A DNA stretch of 64,000 nt, taken from Flavobacteriales bacterium 34_180_T64. Lineage in GTDB: Bacteria > Bacteroidota > Bacteroidia > Flavobacteriales > Flavobacteriaceae. The notes under the pieces are model-generated. The model saw nothing but the letters and a program-made list of their open reading frames with translations, ran no database searches and had not been told where the DNA came from. Position 1 is the first letter of the stretch; each line of letters opens with the position of its first letter. Below, piece after piece: positions 7,712-18,119 of this stretch. The stretch spans positions 1 to 64,000 of the forward strand of contig MAAR01000002.1 of NCBI GenBank assembly GCA_002162765.1, given 5' to 3'. A program made the position numbers and the translations under genes.

Positions 7712-8941
7712 ATGAGCTTTAAACCCGCAAACAACATTCAGGACCTGCAATATTTCGGAGAATTTGGAGGTGTCAACCCTTCCATATCTGATTCATCAAC
7801 TTATACGTTTTTATCGGCAAAAACCATGTTCGACACCTTCGAAGGAAATGCTGATGGCTGTTACTTATATTCGCGTCATACAACACCTAGTAATCTATAT
7901 TTAGGTCAAGCCTTGGCGGCTATGGAAGGTACCGAAACCGCAAATGTGTCTGCCTCAGGAATGGGCGCTATCACTCCAGTAATCTTACAGCTTTGTGACG
8001 CTGGAGACCATGTGGTGTCTAGCAGAACTATTTATGGGGGAACCTATGCTTTTTTGAAAAACTTTGCTCCGAGACTTAATATTAATACGTCTTTTGTCAA
8101 TATCACAAAACTTGATGTTGTTGAAGCAGCTATTACACCAAGTACCAAAGTATTATACTGTGAATCTGTAAGCAATCCATTATTAGAAGTCGCTGATATT
8201 AAAGGATTAGCTAAATTGGCAAAAAAACACAATCTAAAACTTGTCGTTGATAATACCTTTTCACCACTTTCAATTTCTCCAGCCAAACTAGGAGCTGATG
8301 TTGTTATACATAGTTTAACAAAATTCATCAACGGCTCTAGTGATACTGTAGGAGGCGTTGTTTGTGGTACTCAAGAATTCATTAATGAATTAAAAGATGT
8401 AAATAGTGGAGCTTCTATGCTACTTGGATCTACTATGGATAGTTTACGTTCTGCCTCAGTATTGAAAAATTTAAGAACATTACATATTCGAATGGAACAA
8501 CACAGTTTCAATGCTTCTTATTTAGCTGAAAAATTTGAGGCTGATGGTTTAAAAACTGTTTATCCAGGTCTAACATCTCACTCATCTCATAAGATTTTTA
8601 AATCCATGATGAATGAAAAATATGGATTTGGAGGTATGCTAACTATTGACGTTGGAAGCCTTGAAAACGCAAACGCACTTATGGAAATGATGCAAGAACG
8701 CAATTTAGGATATTTGGCAGTAAGCTTAGGGTTTTATAAGACTTTATTTAGTGCTCCAGGAAGCTCTACGTCGTCTGAAATCCCAAAAGAAGAGCAATTC
8801 GAAATGGGATTAAGTGATGGCTTAATACGTTTCTCAATTGGTTTAGATGCCGATATTGTGCGTACATATCATATGATGCGATCTTGTATGGAAGATTTGA
8901 ATATTCTAGATTCCAAACGAGCATTACAAGTGTTAGTATAG
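7712..8941 (+). CDS. Trans-sulfuration family PLP enzyme (methionine gamma-lyase-like)
   Basis: A 409-residue enzyme of the same fold as the gene at 5622 but clearly a different subfamily. K204 (SLTKFINGSSD) is the PLP lysine and D180 (VVDNTF) its partner. YSRHTTPSN binds phosphate, and the C-terminal LFSAPGSSTSSEIP is typical of the methionine gamma-lyase/cystathionine gamma-synthase-like group. It may release ammonia, a 2-oxoacid and a thiol from methionine or homocysteine, although the tyrosine-adjacent Cys of classical methionine gamma-lyases is Gly (IYGGTY). It has its own promoter candidate and a hairpin terminator after it. Confidence 0.83.
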   Translation: MSFKPANNIQDLQYFGEFGGVNPSISDSSTYTFLSAKTMFDTFEGNADGCYLYSRHTTPSNLYLGQALAAMEGTETANVSASGMGAITPVILQLCDAGDHVVSSRTIYGGTYAFLKNFAPRLNINTSFVNITKLDVVEAAITPSTKVLYCESVSNPLLEVADIKGLAKLAKKHNLKLVVDNTFSPLSISPAKLGADVVIHSLTKFINGSSDTVGGVVCGTQEFINELKDVNSGASMLLGSTMDSLRSASVLKNLRTLHIRMEQHSFNASYLAEKFEADGLKTVYPGLTSHSSHKIFKSMMNEKYGFGGMLTIDVGSLENANALMEMMQERNLGYLAVSLGFYKTLFSAPGSSTSSEIPKEEQFEMGLSDGLIRFSIGLDADIVRTYHMMRSCMEDLNILDSKRALQVLV

Positions 8942-8961
8942 TCATATCGAAAATATAAATT

Positions 8962-8990
8962 AAAGGTCTGGTGAGAATCAGACCTTTTTT
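8962..8990 (+). terminator. Intrinsic terminator after the second PLP enzyme
   Basis: AAAGGTCTG pairs with CAGACCTTT across an 8-nt loop and is followed by a T run. Confidence 0.8.
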
Positions 8991-9045
8991 ATGTTTGCAT
9001 AGCTAAAGTGAAAATCGTAACATTACGAATCTAAATTAACAGATA

Positions 9046-10536
9046 ATGCAGGACGATAAAAATCTTTCCGAAATAGAAATTCAGAATCAAAAAATTATTG
9101 AAAATAAAGAGCTTAACATTTGGGAAGCACTTATTCCCGTCGTTATTCTAATGGCGATGCTAGCATATAATATCTTTTTTGTGGAAGGTCAAGAATGGTT
9201 TGGCTCCTACACCAATCAAATTATTTTACTCTTAGGTGGTGTTTCTGCCGCTATTGTTGGATTCTTTAATAAAGTTTCTTTAAGCAAGATGTTTGATGAA
9301 ATAATTGAAAATCTAAAAAGCATATTGATTCCCATTGCTATTTTATTTCTAGTTGGTGCTTTGGCAGGAACTTGGTTGTTAAGCGGTGTTATTCCAGCCA
9401 TGGTCTATTATGGTTTGCAAGTATTAAGTCCGGAGATATTTTTACCTGCCTCTTTGATAATTTGTGCAATAATATCCATAGCCACTGGGAGTTCTTGGAC
9501 AACATCAGCGACAGTAGGGATTGCCTTGATTGGTATCGGAACGGCATTAGGGATTCACCCAGGTATGATCGCTGGAGCGGTTATATCGGGCGCTTACTTT
9601 GGAGACAAAATGTCGCCTTTAAGTGATACCACTAATCTCGCGCCTGCCATGGCCGGAACAGATTTATTTACACATATTAGATACATGACATTAACAACGG
9701 TTCCAACAATCATTTTAACACTTATTGTTTTTGGAATTTTAAGTGTTTCTACCGAGACTACCGGAAGTGCCGATCTGAGTCAACTATTAGCGAGTATCAA
9801 TAACACATTTAACATTACGCCTTGGCTGTTTTTAGTTCCAGCTGCTGTCATTGTATTAATTCTTTTAAAAACTAAACCATTAGTCGCATTAGCTTCGGGT
9901 GTACTTATTGCTGCGCTTTTTGCCTTTATTTTTCAACCAGAAATATTGTTAGAGGTCGCAGATTCTAAATTAGCAGCAGTGGCACGGTCTATTTTTACCG
10001 ACACTCAAATAACAACCGAAAATAAAAAACTAAATGACTTATTTTATGCTGGAGGAATGAAAGGAATGCTTTCAACTATTTTTCTTGTTGTATGTGCAAT
10101 GATCTTTGGTGGCATTTTGGATGCGATTGGTGCTTTAGCGAGAATCACCAGAGGTTTGCTTTCATTTGCTTCATCTATATTTGGACTTTTTGCAAGTACA
10201 GTTATTAGCTGTTTAGGATTAAACACCATTGCATCAGACCAATATTTAGCTATTGTCATTCCAGGAAAGATGTTTAAAAAAGCCTATGATGATAAAGGAT
10301 TAGCTCCTGAAAATTTAAGTCGGACCTTAGAAGATTCAGGAACGGTAACCTCTGTTTTAATTCCATGGAATACTTGTGGTGCCTATCAATCGAGTGTTTT
10401 AGGAGTAAGTGTGGCCGATTATTTCATCTATGCCATCTTTAATTGGTTAAGCCCTTTTACAACCTTATTGTTTGCGGCGTTAAGAATAAAAATCAAAATG
10501 ATGACATCGAAATCTACTGTGTCTATTGCTTCATAA
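9046..10536 (+). CDS. NhaC-family Na+/H+ antiporter-like transporter
   Basis: A 496-residue polytopic membrane protein with about 11-12 hydrophobic segments and the NhaC signatures GSSWTTSATVG and GAYFGDKMSPLSDTTNLAP. The family exchanges Na+ for H+. It also contains members that move substrates, for example MleN (malate/lactate) and MetT-type methionine transporters. Its position behind two sulfur amino acid PLP enzymes makes methionine or a related compound a candidate substrate, by inference only. It lies downstream of a terminator, so it is probably transcribed separately. Confidence 0.88.
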   Translation: MQDDKNLSEIEIQNQKIIENKELNIWEALIPVVILMAMLAYNIFFVEGQEWFGSYTNQIILLLGGVSAAIVGFFNKVSLSKMFDEIIENLKSILIPIAILFLVGALAGTWLLSGVIPAMVYYGLQVLSPEIFLPASLIICAIISIATGSSWTTSATVGIALIGIGTALGIHPGMIAGAVISGAYFGDKMSPLSDTTNLAPAMAGTDLFTHIRYMTLTTVPTIILTLIVFGILSVSTETTGSADLSQLLASINNTFNITPWLFLVPAAVIVLILLKTKPLVALASGVLIAALFAFIFQPEILLEVADSKLAAVARSIFTDTQITTENKKLNDLFYAGGMKGMLSTIFLVVCAMIFGGILDAIGALARITRGLLSFASSIFGLFASTVISCLGLNTIASDQYLAIVIPGKMFKKAYDDKGLAPENLSRTLEDSGTVTSVLIPWNTCGAYQSSVLGVSVADYFIYAIFNWLSPFTTLLFAALRIKIKMMTSKSTVSIAS

Positions 10537-10578
10537 AAAAATTAAATGATTGTTCTATTTTTTACTCCTGAAGAAACT

Positions 10579-10586
10579 TATCTTTG
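10579..10586 (+). promoter_or_regulatory. Candidate -7 box of the peroxiredoxin gene
   Basis: TATCTTTG is an exact TAnnTTTG match 33 bp before the ATG. A TTG at 10550-10552 is 26 bp upstream, longer than the usual spacing. Confidence 0.5.
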
Positions 10587-10619
10587 CCCGTAGAAATTTA
10601 ACATTTAAAAACATAAAAA

Positions 10620-11258
10620 ATGGCAGTATTAGTAGGCAAAAAAGCACCTCAATTTAATGCACAAGCAGTAGTAAACGGCGGTGAATTTGTAGCGGATTTT
10701 TCTTTAGATCAATATTTAGGAGACAAAATGGTGGTTTTGTTTTTTTACCCTAAAGATTTCACATTTGTATGTCCAACCGAGTTACACGCTTTTCAGAATA
10801 AATTAAACGAGTTTGAATCTAAAGGTGTTGCTGTTGTTGGTGTATCAACTGACACAGAACAGTCACATTTTGGATGGTTACAAGTGGATAAAAATAAAGG
10901 AGGCATCAAAGGTGTTACGTATCCATTAGTAGCGGATACTAATAAAACCATTTCTGCTAACTATGATGTATTAGCAGGAGAAACCTATTATGACGAAAAT
11001 GACATGTTACAATCAGTAGGTGAATTAATTGCTTACAGAGGTTTATTTTTAATTGACAAAGAAGGTGTTGTTCGTCATCAATTGGTGAATGACTTACCTT
11101 TAGGAAGAAATGTTGATGAAGCGTTACGTATGGTAGATGCTTTACAATTTTTTGAAGAGAATGGGGAAGTATGTCCAGCAAACTGGAGTAAAGGAAAAGA
11201 AGGAATGCAAGCAACTCATGAAGGTGTCGCTGAGTTTTTAGACAAACACGTTAACTAG
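10620..11258 (+). CDS. 2-Cys peroxiredoxin (AhpC/Prx1 type)
   Basis: A 212-residue typical 2-Cys peroxiredoxin. The peroxidatic C51 lies in FTFVCPTE and the resolving C185 in GEVCPANW. It reduces hydrogen peroxide, alkyl hydroperoxides or peroxynitrite in the cytoplasm using a thioredoxin-like or AhpF-like donor, which is not encoded here. It converges on catalase-peroxidase across a shared terminator, so two peroxide-defence genes are paired. The C-terminal tail extends past the resolving Cys as in the robust/sensitive Prx1 class. Confidence 0.93.
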   Translation: MAVLVGKKAPQFNAQAVVNGGEFVADFSLDQYLGDKMVVLFFYPKDFTFVCPTELHAFQNKLNEFESKGVAVVGVSTDTEQSHFGWLQVDKNKGGIKGVTYPLVADTNKTISANYDVLAGETYYDENDMLQSVGELIAYRGLFLIDKEGVVRHQLVNDLPLGRNVDEALRMVDALQFFEENGEVCPANWSKGKEGMQATHEGVAEFLDKHVN

Positions 11259-11262
11259 ATAA

Positions 11263-11355
11263 TTTCATCCCGAATAAAATGAGGAATCTATAATTTTTAG
11301 AATTATAATTATTTACAATTAGAAAAGAGATTCTTCGCATTCGCTCAGAATGACA
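11263..11355. repeat. Palindromic MITE-like intergenic repeat
   Basis: The two ends form an imperfect inverted repeat of about 27 bp. The left arm begins TTTCATCCCGAATAAAATGA, and the reverse complement of the right arm begins TGTCATTCTGAGCGAATGCG. Both continue to GAATCT. The centre is AT-rich. The termini resemble the widespread dispersed TGTCATTCCGAG...GAATCT repeats of Bacteroidota. Only one copy was noticed in this window. Confidence 0.65.
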
Positions 11356-11360
11356 AACAA

Positions 11361-11390
11361 AAAGCCTACTGAAATCAGTAGGCTTTTTGT
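11361..11390. terminator. Bidirectional terminator between peroxiredoxin and katG
   Basis: AAAGCCTACTG pairs with CAGTAGGCTTT across a 4-nt loop, with A-run and T-run flanks that serve both convergent genes. Confidence 0.85.
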
Positions 11391-11406
11391 TTTATATCGC
11401 TTATAT

Positions 11407-13605
<2,199 letters not shown>

Positions 13606-13731
13606 TTATTACAGTTTTATGGTTGTTTAAAATTACCATTTTAAAAACCGCCGTCAAAATTGATTGTTTCTATATTAGAATAGATGTAATTAATATTTTA
13701 ATTAATAAAAGAACACACGGCATTGACGCAT

Positions 13732-13755
13732 CAGCAACAGCAACAGCAACAGCAA
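13732..13755. repeat. (CAGCAA)4 microsatellite
   Basis: Four perfect 6-bp copies lie between katG and the DUF2007 gene. No gene reading through it is convincing. Confidence 0.9.
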
Positions 13756-13785
13756 TTAATATTAACTTAATATTCGCATTATTTG

Positions 13786-13802
13786 AGATACTTTTTGTAT
13801 CT
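13786..13802. promoter_or_regulatory. Perfect AGATAC-N5-GTATCT dyad
   Basis: A 6-bp perfect inverted repeat around a T5 spacer sits 24 bp before the DUF2007 start. Its TACTTTTTG part is one base longer than the -7 consensus. It could be an operator or part of the promoter. Function unknown. Confidence 0.4.
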
Positions 13803-13826
13803 TATAGCTAGATAAAATCCCAAATT

Positions 13827-14060
13827 ATGGTAGACGATAATTATATAAAATTGTTCTCAGGAAATTTCATTGTGGTTCAATTGGTTTTAGACAGACTTGA
13901 AAATATTGGCATTAATGCTATTCTAAAAGATGAATCTCAATCTACAATAATAGGTCAAGGTGCAACAATTCAAGGCTATCAAGAGCTCTATGTTAGCAAA
14001 GAAGAATTGGATCAAGCAATACCTGTTGTTGAAAGTGTGAAGGCAGAATTAGAAGCATAA
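13827..14060 (+). CDS. DUF2007 small putative signal-transducing protein
   Basis: A 77-residue single-domain protein with the DUF2007 pattern: a beta-alpha-beta start (YIKLFSGNFIVVQLVLDRLE), a variable loop, and YQELYVSKEELDQA. The fold is related to PII-like proteins, but no defined biochemical role is known. It stands alone and converges on the ABC-F gene across a shared terminator. Confidence 0.75.
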   Translation: MVDDNYIKLFSGNFIVVQLVLDRLENIGINAILKDESQSTIIGQGATIQGYQELYVSKEELDQAIPVVESVKAELEA

Positions 14061-14089
14061 AAAAAGGCCTTGAAATTTTCAAGACCTTT
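14061..14089. terminator. Bidirectional terminator (DUF2007 / ABC-F)
   Basis: AAAGG-C-CTTGAAA pairs with TTTCAAG-A-CCTTT with one internal mismatch, between two convergent stops. Confidence 0.75.
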
Positions 14090-14094
14090 AAGAT

Positions 14095-15720
14095 TTACAC
14101 TGTAACAGCGTACATTTTCTCACGCATTTCCTTTATTTTCTTATTAGACATATATTCATCAAAAGTTGTATATCTATCTATAACGCCACTTGGGGTTAAT
14201 TCTATGACTCTATTCGCAACGGTTTGAGCAAACTCATGATCATGAGTGGTAAACAGTATGGTTCCTTTAAAGTTTTTCAAAGAATTATTGAAAGCTGTAA
14301 TACTTTCTAAATCTAAATGATTCGTTGGCTCATCTAACATTAACACATTTGCTCTTACCATCATCATTCTACTGAGCATACAACGTACTTTTTCACCTCC
14401 TGACAATACATTAGATGTTTTTAAAGCCTCTTCCCCGCTAAAAATCATTTTACCTAAAAATCCACGTATATAAACTTCTTCACGCTCTTCTTCAGTTGTT
14501 GCCCATTGACGAAGCCAGTCTACAAGATTCAATTTGTTATTAAAAAACTCACTATTATCTAAAGGTAAATACGATTGCGTTGTAGTTATTCCCCATGCGA
14601 ATTTTCCTGAATCTGCTTTCTCTTTATTATTAATAATTTGATAGAATTTACTTGTGGCTCTAGAGTCTTTAGAAAACACAACAACTTTATCTCCTTTATT
14701 TAAATTGAGATCTATATTTTGAAATAACACATCTCCATCCAAAGAAGCAGCTAAACCTTCTATATTTAAAATTTGATCACCAGCCACTCTATCACGTTCA
14801 AAAATAAGCGCAGGATAACGACGACTAGAACGTTTAATATCTGAAATATTTAACTTCTCAATCATTTTTTTTCTACTCGTGGCTTGCTTAGATTTTGCAA
14901 CGTTAGCAGAAAAACGACGTATAAATTCTTCAAGTTCTTTTTTCTTTTCTTCTGCTTTTTTATTTTGTTGAGCATGTTGTCTTGCGGCTAACTGTGACGA
15001 CTCATACCAAAACGTATAGTTTCCAGAGAAATGATTAATTTTTCCAAAATCAATATCAGAAATATGTGTACAAACAGCATCTAAAAAGTGTCTATCGTGA
15101 GACACAACAATTACACAATTATCATAATTTGCTAAGAAATTCTCTAACCAAGAAATGGTTTCATAATCCAAATCATTGGTAGGCTCATCCATGATAAGTA
15201 CATCAGGATTACCAAATAATGCCTGAGCCAAAAGCACACGAACTTTTTGTTTACCATCTAAGTCCTGCATTAATGTATGATGATACTCTTCTTTTATACC
15301 TAAATTAGACAACATTGCTGCAGCATCACTATCGGCATTCCAACCATTCATTTCTTCAAACTGTACCTGAAGCTCACCAATCTTTTCAGCATTTTCATCC
15401 GTATAATCAGCGTATAACGCGTCAATTTGAGTTTTTAAATCAAACAACGGTTTATTTCCCATAATGATGGTCTCTAAAACTGTATGCTCATCATATAAAT
15501 TATGATCTTGTTCTAGAACAGACATACGCTTCCCAGGTTCTAGATGTACATGACCAGAGGTAGCATCTTGTTTCCCTGATAAAATCTTTAAAAAAGTAGA
15601 CTTCCCAGAACCGTTGGCACCAATAATACCGTAGCAATTACCATTGTGAAATGTCGTGTTTACTTCATCAAATAAGATACGTTTACCAAATTGAACTGAA
15701 AGATTTGAAACTGATAACAT
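14095..15720 (-). CDS. ABC-F family ATPase (YbiT-like)
   Basis: A 541-residue soluble tandem-ATPase of the ABC-F family, which acts on the ribosome and has no membrane domain. Domain 1 has Walker A GANGSGKST (34-42), a divergent signature (LDGKQKVRVLLAQ) and Walker B MDEPTNDLD. A charged linker follows. Domain 2 has LSGGEKVRCML and LDEPTNHLD, but its Walker A position reads VVFSKDSRATSKFYQI, with no GxxGxGKT. The second nucleotide site is therefore unusual. It is likely a housekeeping translation factor. Resistance (Ard type) has no support here. Confidence 0.88.
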   Translation of the reverse strand: MLSVSNLSVQFGKRILFDEVNTTFHNGNCYGIIGANGSGKSTFLKILSGKQDATSGHVHLEPGKRMSVLEQDHNLYDEHTVLETIIMGNKPLFDLKTQIDALYADYTDENAEKIGELQVQFEEMNGWNADSDAAAMLSNLGIKEEYHHTLMQDLDGKQKVRVLLAQALFGNPDVLIMDEPTNDLDYETISWLENFLANYDNCVIVVSHDRHFLDAVCTHISDIDFGKINHFSGNYTFWYESSQLAARQHAQQNKKAEEKKKELEEFIRRFSANVAKSKQATSRKKMIEKLNISDIKRSSRRYPALIFERDRVAGDQILNIEGLAASLDGDVLFQNIDLNLNKGDKVVVFSKDSRATSKFYQIINNKEKADSGKFAWGITTTQSYLPLDNSEFFNNKLNLVDWLRQWATTEEEREEVYIRGFLGKMIFSGEEALKTSNVLSGGEKVRCMLSRMMMVRANVLMLDEPTNHLDLESITAFNNSLKNFKGTILFTTHDHEFAQTVANRVIELTPSGVIDRYTTFDEYMSNKKIKEMREKMYAVTV

Positions 15721-15742
15721 TGTGTTGTTTTTAAATTCGCTG

Positions 15743-15750
15743 CAAAAGTA
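15743..15750 (-). promoter_or_regulatory. Candidate -7 box of the ABC-F gene
   Basis: TACTTTTG on the minus strand, 22 bp before the start, implies a short leader of about 15 nt. Confidence 0.45.
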
Positions 15751-15834
15751 GAAAATTCAATCCATAAGACGAAATAAATACCACTAATAGTAACATTTAA
15801 CAACGCATTAACAAGACTTATTACTTTCAAAGTT

Positions 15835-15842
15835 TACATTTG
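15835..15842 (+). promoter_or_regulatory. Candidate -7 box of the thioredoxin-fold lipoprotein
   Basis: TACATTTG fits TAnnTTTG. Its last three bases are an in-frame TTG that looks like a start codon but would lie at or before the transcription start, which favours the ATG at 15882. Confidence 0.5.
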
Positions 15843-15881
15843 TTTTGTAATGGAATATTAGCCTACATTATAGTTATATAT

Positions 15882-17300
15882 ATGAAACTGCACATAGTGA
15901 TATTATTGGTGTCTTTATCCTTAATTGGATGTAATGACAAAACTGCTGATGCTGGTGATTATGCATTTATTGGAGGAGAAATAGTGAATCCAAATAATGA
16001 CTATATAATGCTTTACAATCCTAAAGCAGAATCAGACACCCTACATTTAGACCAGCACAATCGATTTTCATTTAAAGTAAAAGACCTGACTCCCGGTATT
16101 TATACGTTCACCCATGGTGGAGAATATCAAATGCTGTTGTTAGAAGTGAATGACAGTATAATGTTTAGACTTAATACAGTTGATTTTGACGAGTCACTTG
16201 TTTATACTGGCCTTGGTGCTAAGAAAAACAATTTTTTAATAAAGACTTTTCTTGATAACGAAATTGACAATAAGAAACTGACGAAATATTGTCAAATGGA
16301 ACCAGAAGATTTTATGAAGCATGTAGATTCCTCTATGTTTTCTCGAATTCAAGAGCTTGATAAATTTATTCAGCACAAATCTCCTTCTGATCTTTTTATT
16401 AAAATTGCTAAGACGAGTATCAATTATAATTATTATGCCAACAAAGAAATCTATCCTTTTGGCTATTATGGCAATAATAAGCTGATCCACTTTAAGGATT
16501 TACCTGAAGGATTCTATGATTTTAGAAATGAAGTAGATTATAACATGGAAGACCTAAATGAATTCTACGTTTATAATCGATTTTTATTTTCTCATTTCAA
16601 TAATTTAGCGCTAGAGAAATACTATTCTGTGAATGGACATGATACGGCTTTCGATAGAGAATCTTTAGCTTATAACTTAGGGAAACTAGATTTAATTGAC
16701 AGCCTAATTGTACAGAAAAAAATCAAGAATTATTTATTAAAACATACGGCTAGAGATTTTATCATTCATAGCTTAGACAAGGAAGAAATCGATTCAATTC
16801 TATCATCTTATACATCAAAATGTACCAATTCTGAAGATAAAAGTGAAATAGTGCAATTAGTAGCTTCTATTGAAAAATTGCAAACAGGTTACAATGTACC
16901 GAATGTTGCAGTAGTAAATTATAACGGCAAAACAACTGATTTGCATTCTATTATCTCTAGACCTACAGTTATTTATTTTTGGTCCTCAAACTTTAAAATG
17001 AATTATCGAAATAGTCATTCTAAAGTTAAAAAGCTAAAAGCTAAATATCCGACTATTGATTTTATTGCAATCAATGTTAATGACGATGACGAAATGTATT
17101 GGAAAAAAACACTAGAGAAATTTAATTTTCCAACTGAAAATGAATATCAATTTAAGGAGCCTACCAAGGCTCATAATTCTTTGGTCGTAAATTCAGTTAG
17201 CAAAGTAATTATTGTAAACAAAAACATGACAATAATAGATGCAAATACGAATATGTTTACTTCCAAATTTGAAGAGCATCTCAAGAAATTAAATAAATAA
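15882..17300 (+). CDS. Thioredoxin-fold (TlpA/DUF4369-like) lipoprotein without CxxC
   Basis: The ATG at 15882 is chosen because it opens a lipoprotein signal (LVSLSLIGC, lipobox Cys at about residue 17), giving 472 residues. An N-terminal beta domain (about 25-110) resembles the DUF4369 region that precedes TlpA/AhpC-type thioredoxin domains in Bacteroidota. A helical middle follows, then a C-terminal thioredoxin-like domain (about 340-472, VIYFWSSNFKMNY). Where the redox CxxC should be, WSSNFK stands, so the domain cannot act as a disulfide oxidoreductase. It probably sits in the periplasm. Its function is unknown. Confidence 0.75.
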   Translation: MKLHIVILLVSLSLIGCNDKTADAGDYAFIGGEIVNPNNDYIMLYNPKAESDTLHLDQHNRFSFKVKDLTPGIYTFTHGGEYQMLLLEVNDSIMFRLNTVDFDESLVYTGLGAKKNNFLIKTFLDNEIDNKKLTKYCQMEPEDFMKHVDSSMFSRIQELDKFIQHKSPSDLFIKIAKTSINYNYYANKEIYPFGYYGNNKLIHFKDLPEGFYDFRNEVDYNMEDLNEFYVYNRFLFSHFNNLALEKYYSVNGHDTAFDRESLAYNLGKLDLIDSLIVQKKIKNYLLKHTARDFIIHSLDKEEIDSILSSYTSKCTNSEDKSEIVQLVASIEKLQTGYNVPNVAVVNYNGKTTDLHSIISRPTVIYFWSSNFKMNYRNSHSKVKKLKAKYPTIDFIAINVNDDDEMYWKKTLEKFNFPTENEYQFKEPTKAHNSLVVNSVSKVIIVNKNMTIIDANTNMFTSKFEEHLKKLNK

Positions 17301-17333
17301 AAAAAGCTCCTAGCAATGCTAGGAGCTTTTTTT
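17301..17333. terminator. Strong bidirectional terminator
   Basis: AAAAAGCTCCTAGC pairs with GCTAGGAGCTTTTT across a 3-nt loop, between convergent genes. Confidence 0.9.
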
Positions 17334-17348
17334 ATTTATACTATCGAA

Positions 17349-18002
17349 TTAGTTTCCTTTTTTATAATCTGCTAAAAATTTCTCTAAACCTATATCTGTT
17401 AAAGGGTGTTTTAATAAACCTGTGATTGAACTTAAAGGACCAGTCATTACATCTGCTCCTAATTTTGCACAATCAATAACATGCATCGTATGACGTACTG
17501 AGGCTGCTAATATTTCTGTATCGAAACCATAATTATCATAGATCATTCTAATTTCTGCAATCAAATTTAATCCATCCGTTGAGATATCATCTAATCGTCC
17601 TATAAATGGAGACACATAAGTAGCACCTGCCTTAGCAGCTAATAACGCCTGACCTGCAGAAAACACTAGTGTAACATTTGTTTTTACACCTTTATCGCTA
17701 AAATATTTACATGCTTTTATACCATCTTTAATCATTGGTAATTTCACAACAATCTGATCGTGTAATTCAGCTAATGCTTCTCCTTCTCTAATCATGCCTT
17801 CAAAATCGGTTGCAATAACCTCGGCACTTACATCACCATCAACAATTTGACAAATATCTACATAGTGTTTCATAATATTATCAACCCCAGTGATACCTTC
17901 CTTCGCCATTAAGGATGGATTTGTGGTTACACCATCTAAAATACCTAATTCTTGGGCTTCTCTAATTTGATCTAAATTAGCCGTATCAATAAAAAATTTC
18001 AT
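17349..18002 (-). CDS. Transaldolase / fructose-6-phosphate aldolase-like enzyme
   Basis: A 217-residue short-form transaldolase (MipB/TalC group): FIDTANL at the start, TTNPSLM, the Schiff-base lysine K87 in VVKLPM, and TLVFSAGQA. It would transfer the dihydroxyacetone unit in the non-oxidative pentose phosphate pathway. Short forms may instead act as fructose-6-phosphate aldolase, and sequence alone does not decide. It is monocistronic, with a promoter box at 18041-18048. Confidence 0.93.
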   Translation of the reverse strand: MKFFIDTANLDQIREAQELGILDGVTTNPSLMAKEGITGVDNIMKHYVDICQIVDGDVSAEVIATDFEGMIREGEALAELHDQIVVKLPMIKDGIKACKYFSDKGVKTNVTLVFSAGQALLAAKAGATYVSPFIGRLDDISTDGLNLIAEIRMIYDNYGFDTEILAASVRHTMHVIDCAKLGADVMTGPLSSITGLLKHPLTDIGLEKFLADYKKGN

Positions 18003-18040
18003 GCTTTAATGTTTGTTTAAGTTGTGTTTTAATTTCGATG

Positions 18041-18048
18041 CAAATTTA
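18041..18048 (-). promoter_or_regulatory. Candidate -7 box of the transaldolase gene
   Basis: TAAATTTG on the minus strand, 38 bp before the start. Confidence 0.45.
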
Positions 18049-18119
18049 CAACTAATCAAAAACTTAAAAGATGTATTTTCAATAAAACATTTGAACAACT
18101 TACAAATAGAAATAAATAT

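Noticed and set aside
13623..13811. Plus-strand 62-codon ORF across the CAGCAA microsatellite
   Set aside because: Low-complexity product (Ala/Thr repeat), no start context, no family, and it covers the intergenic gap between two real genes.
14095..15720. Antibiotic-resistance ABC-F
   Set aside because: Sequence fits the housekeeping YbiT-like group, and nothing nearby suggests resistance.
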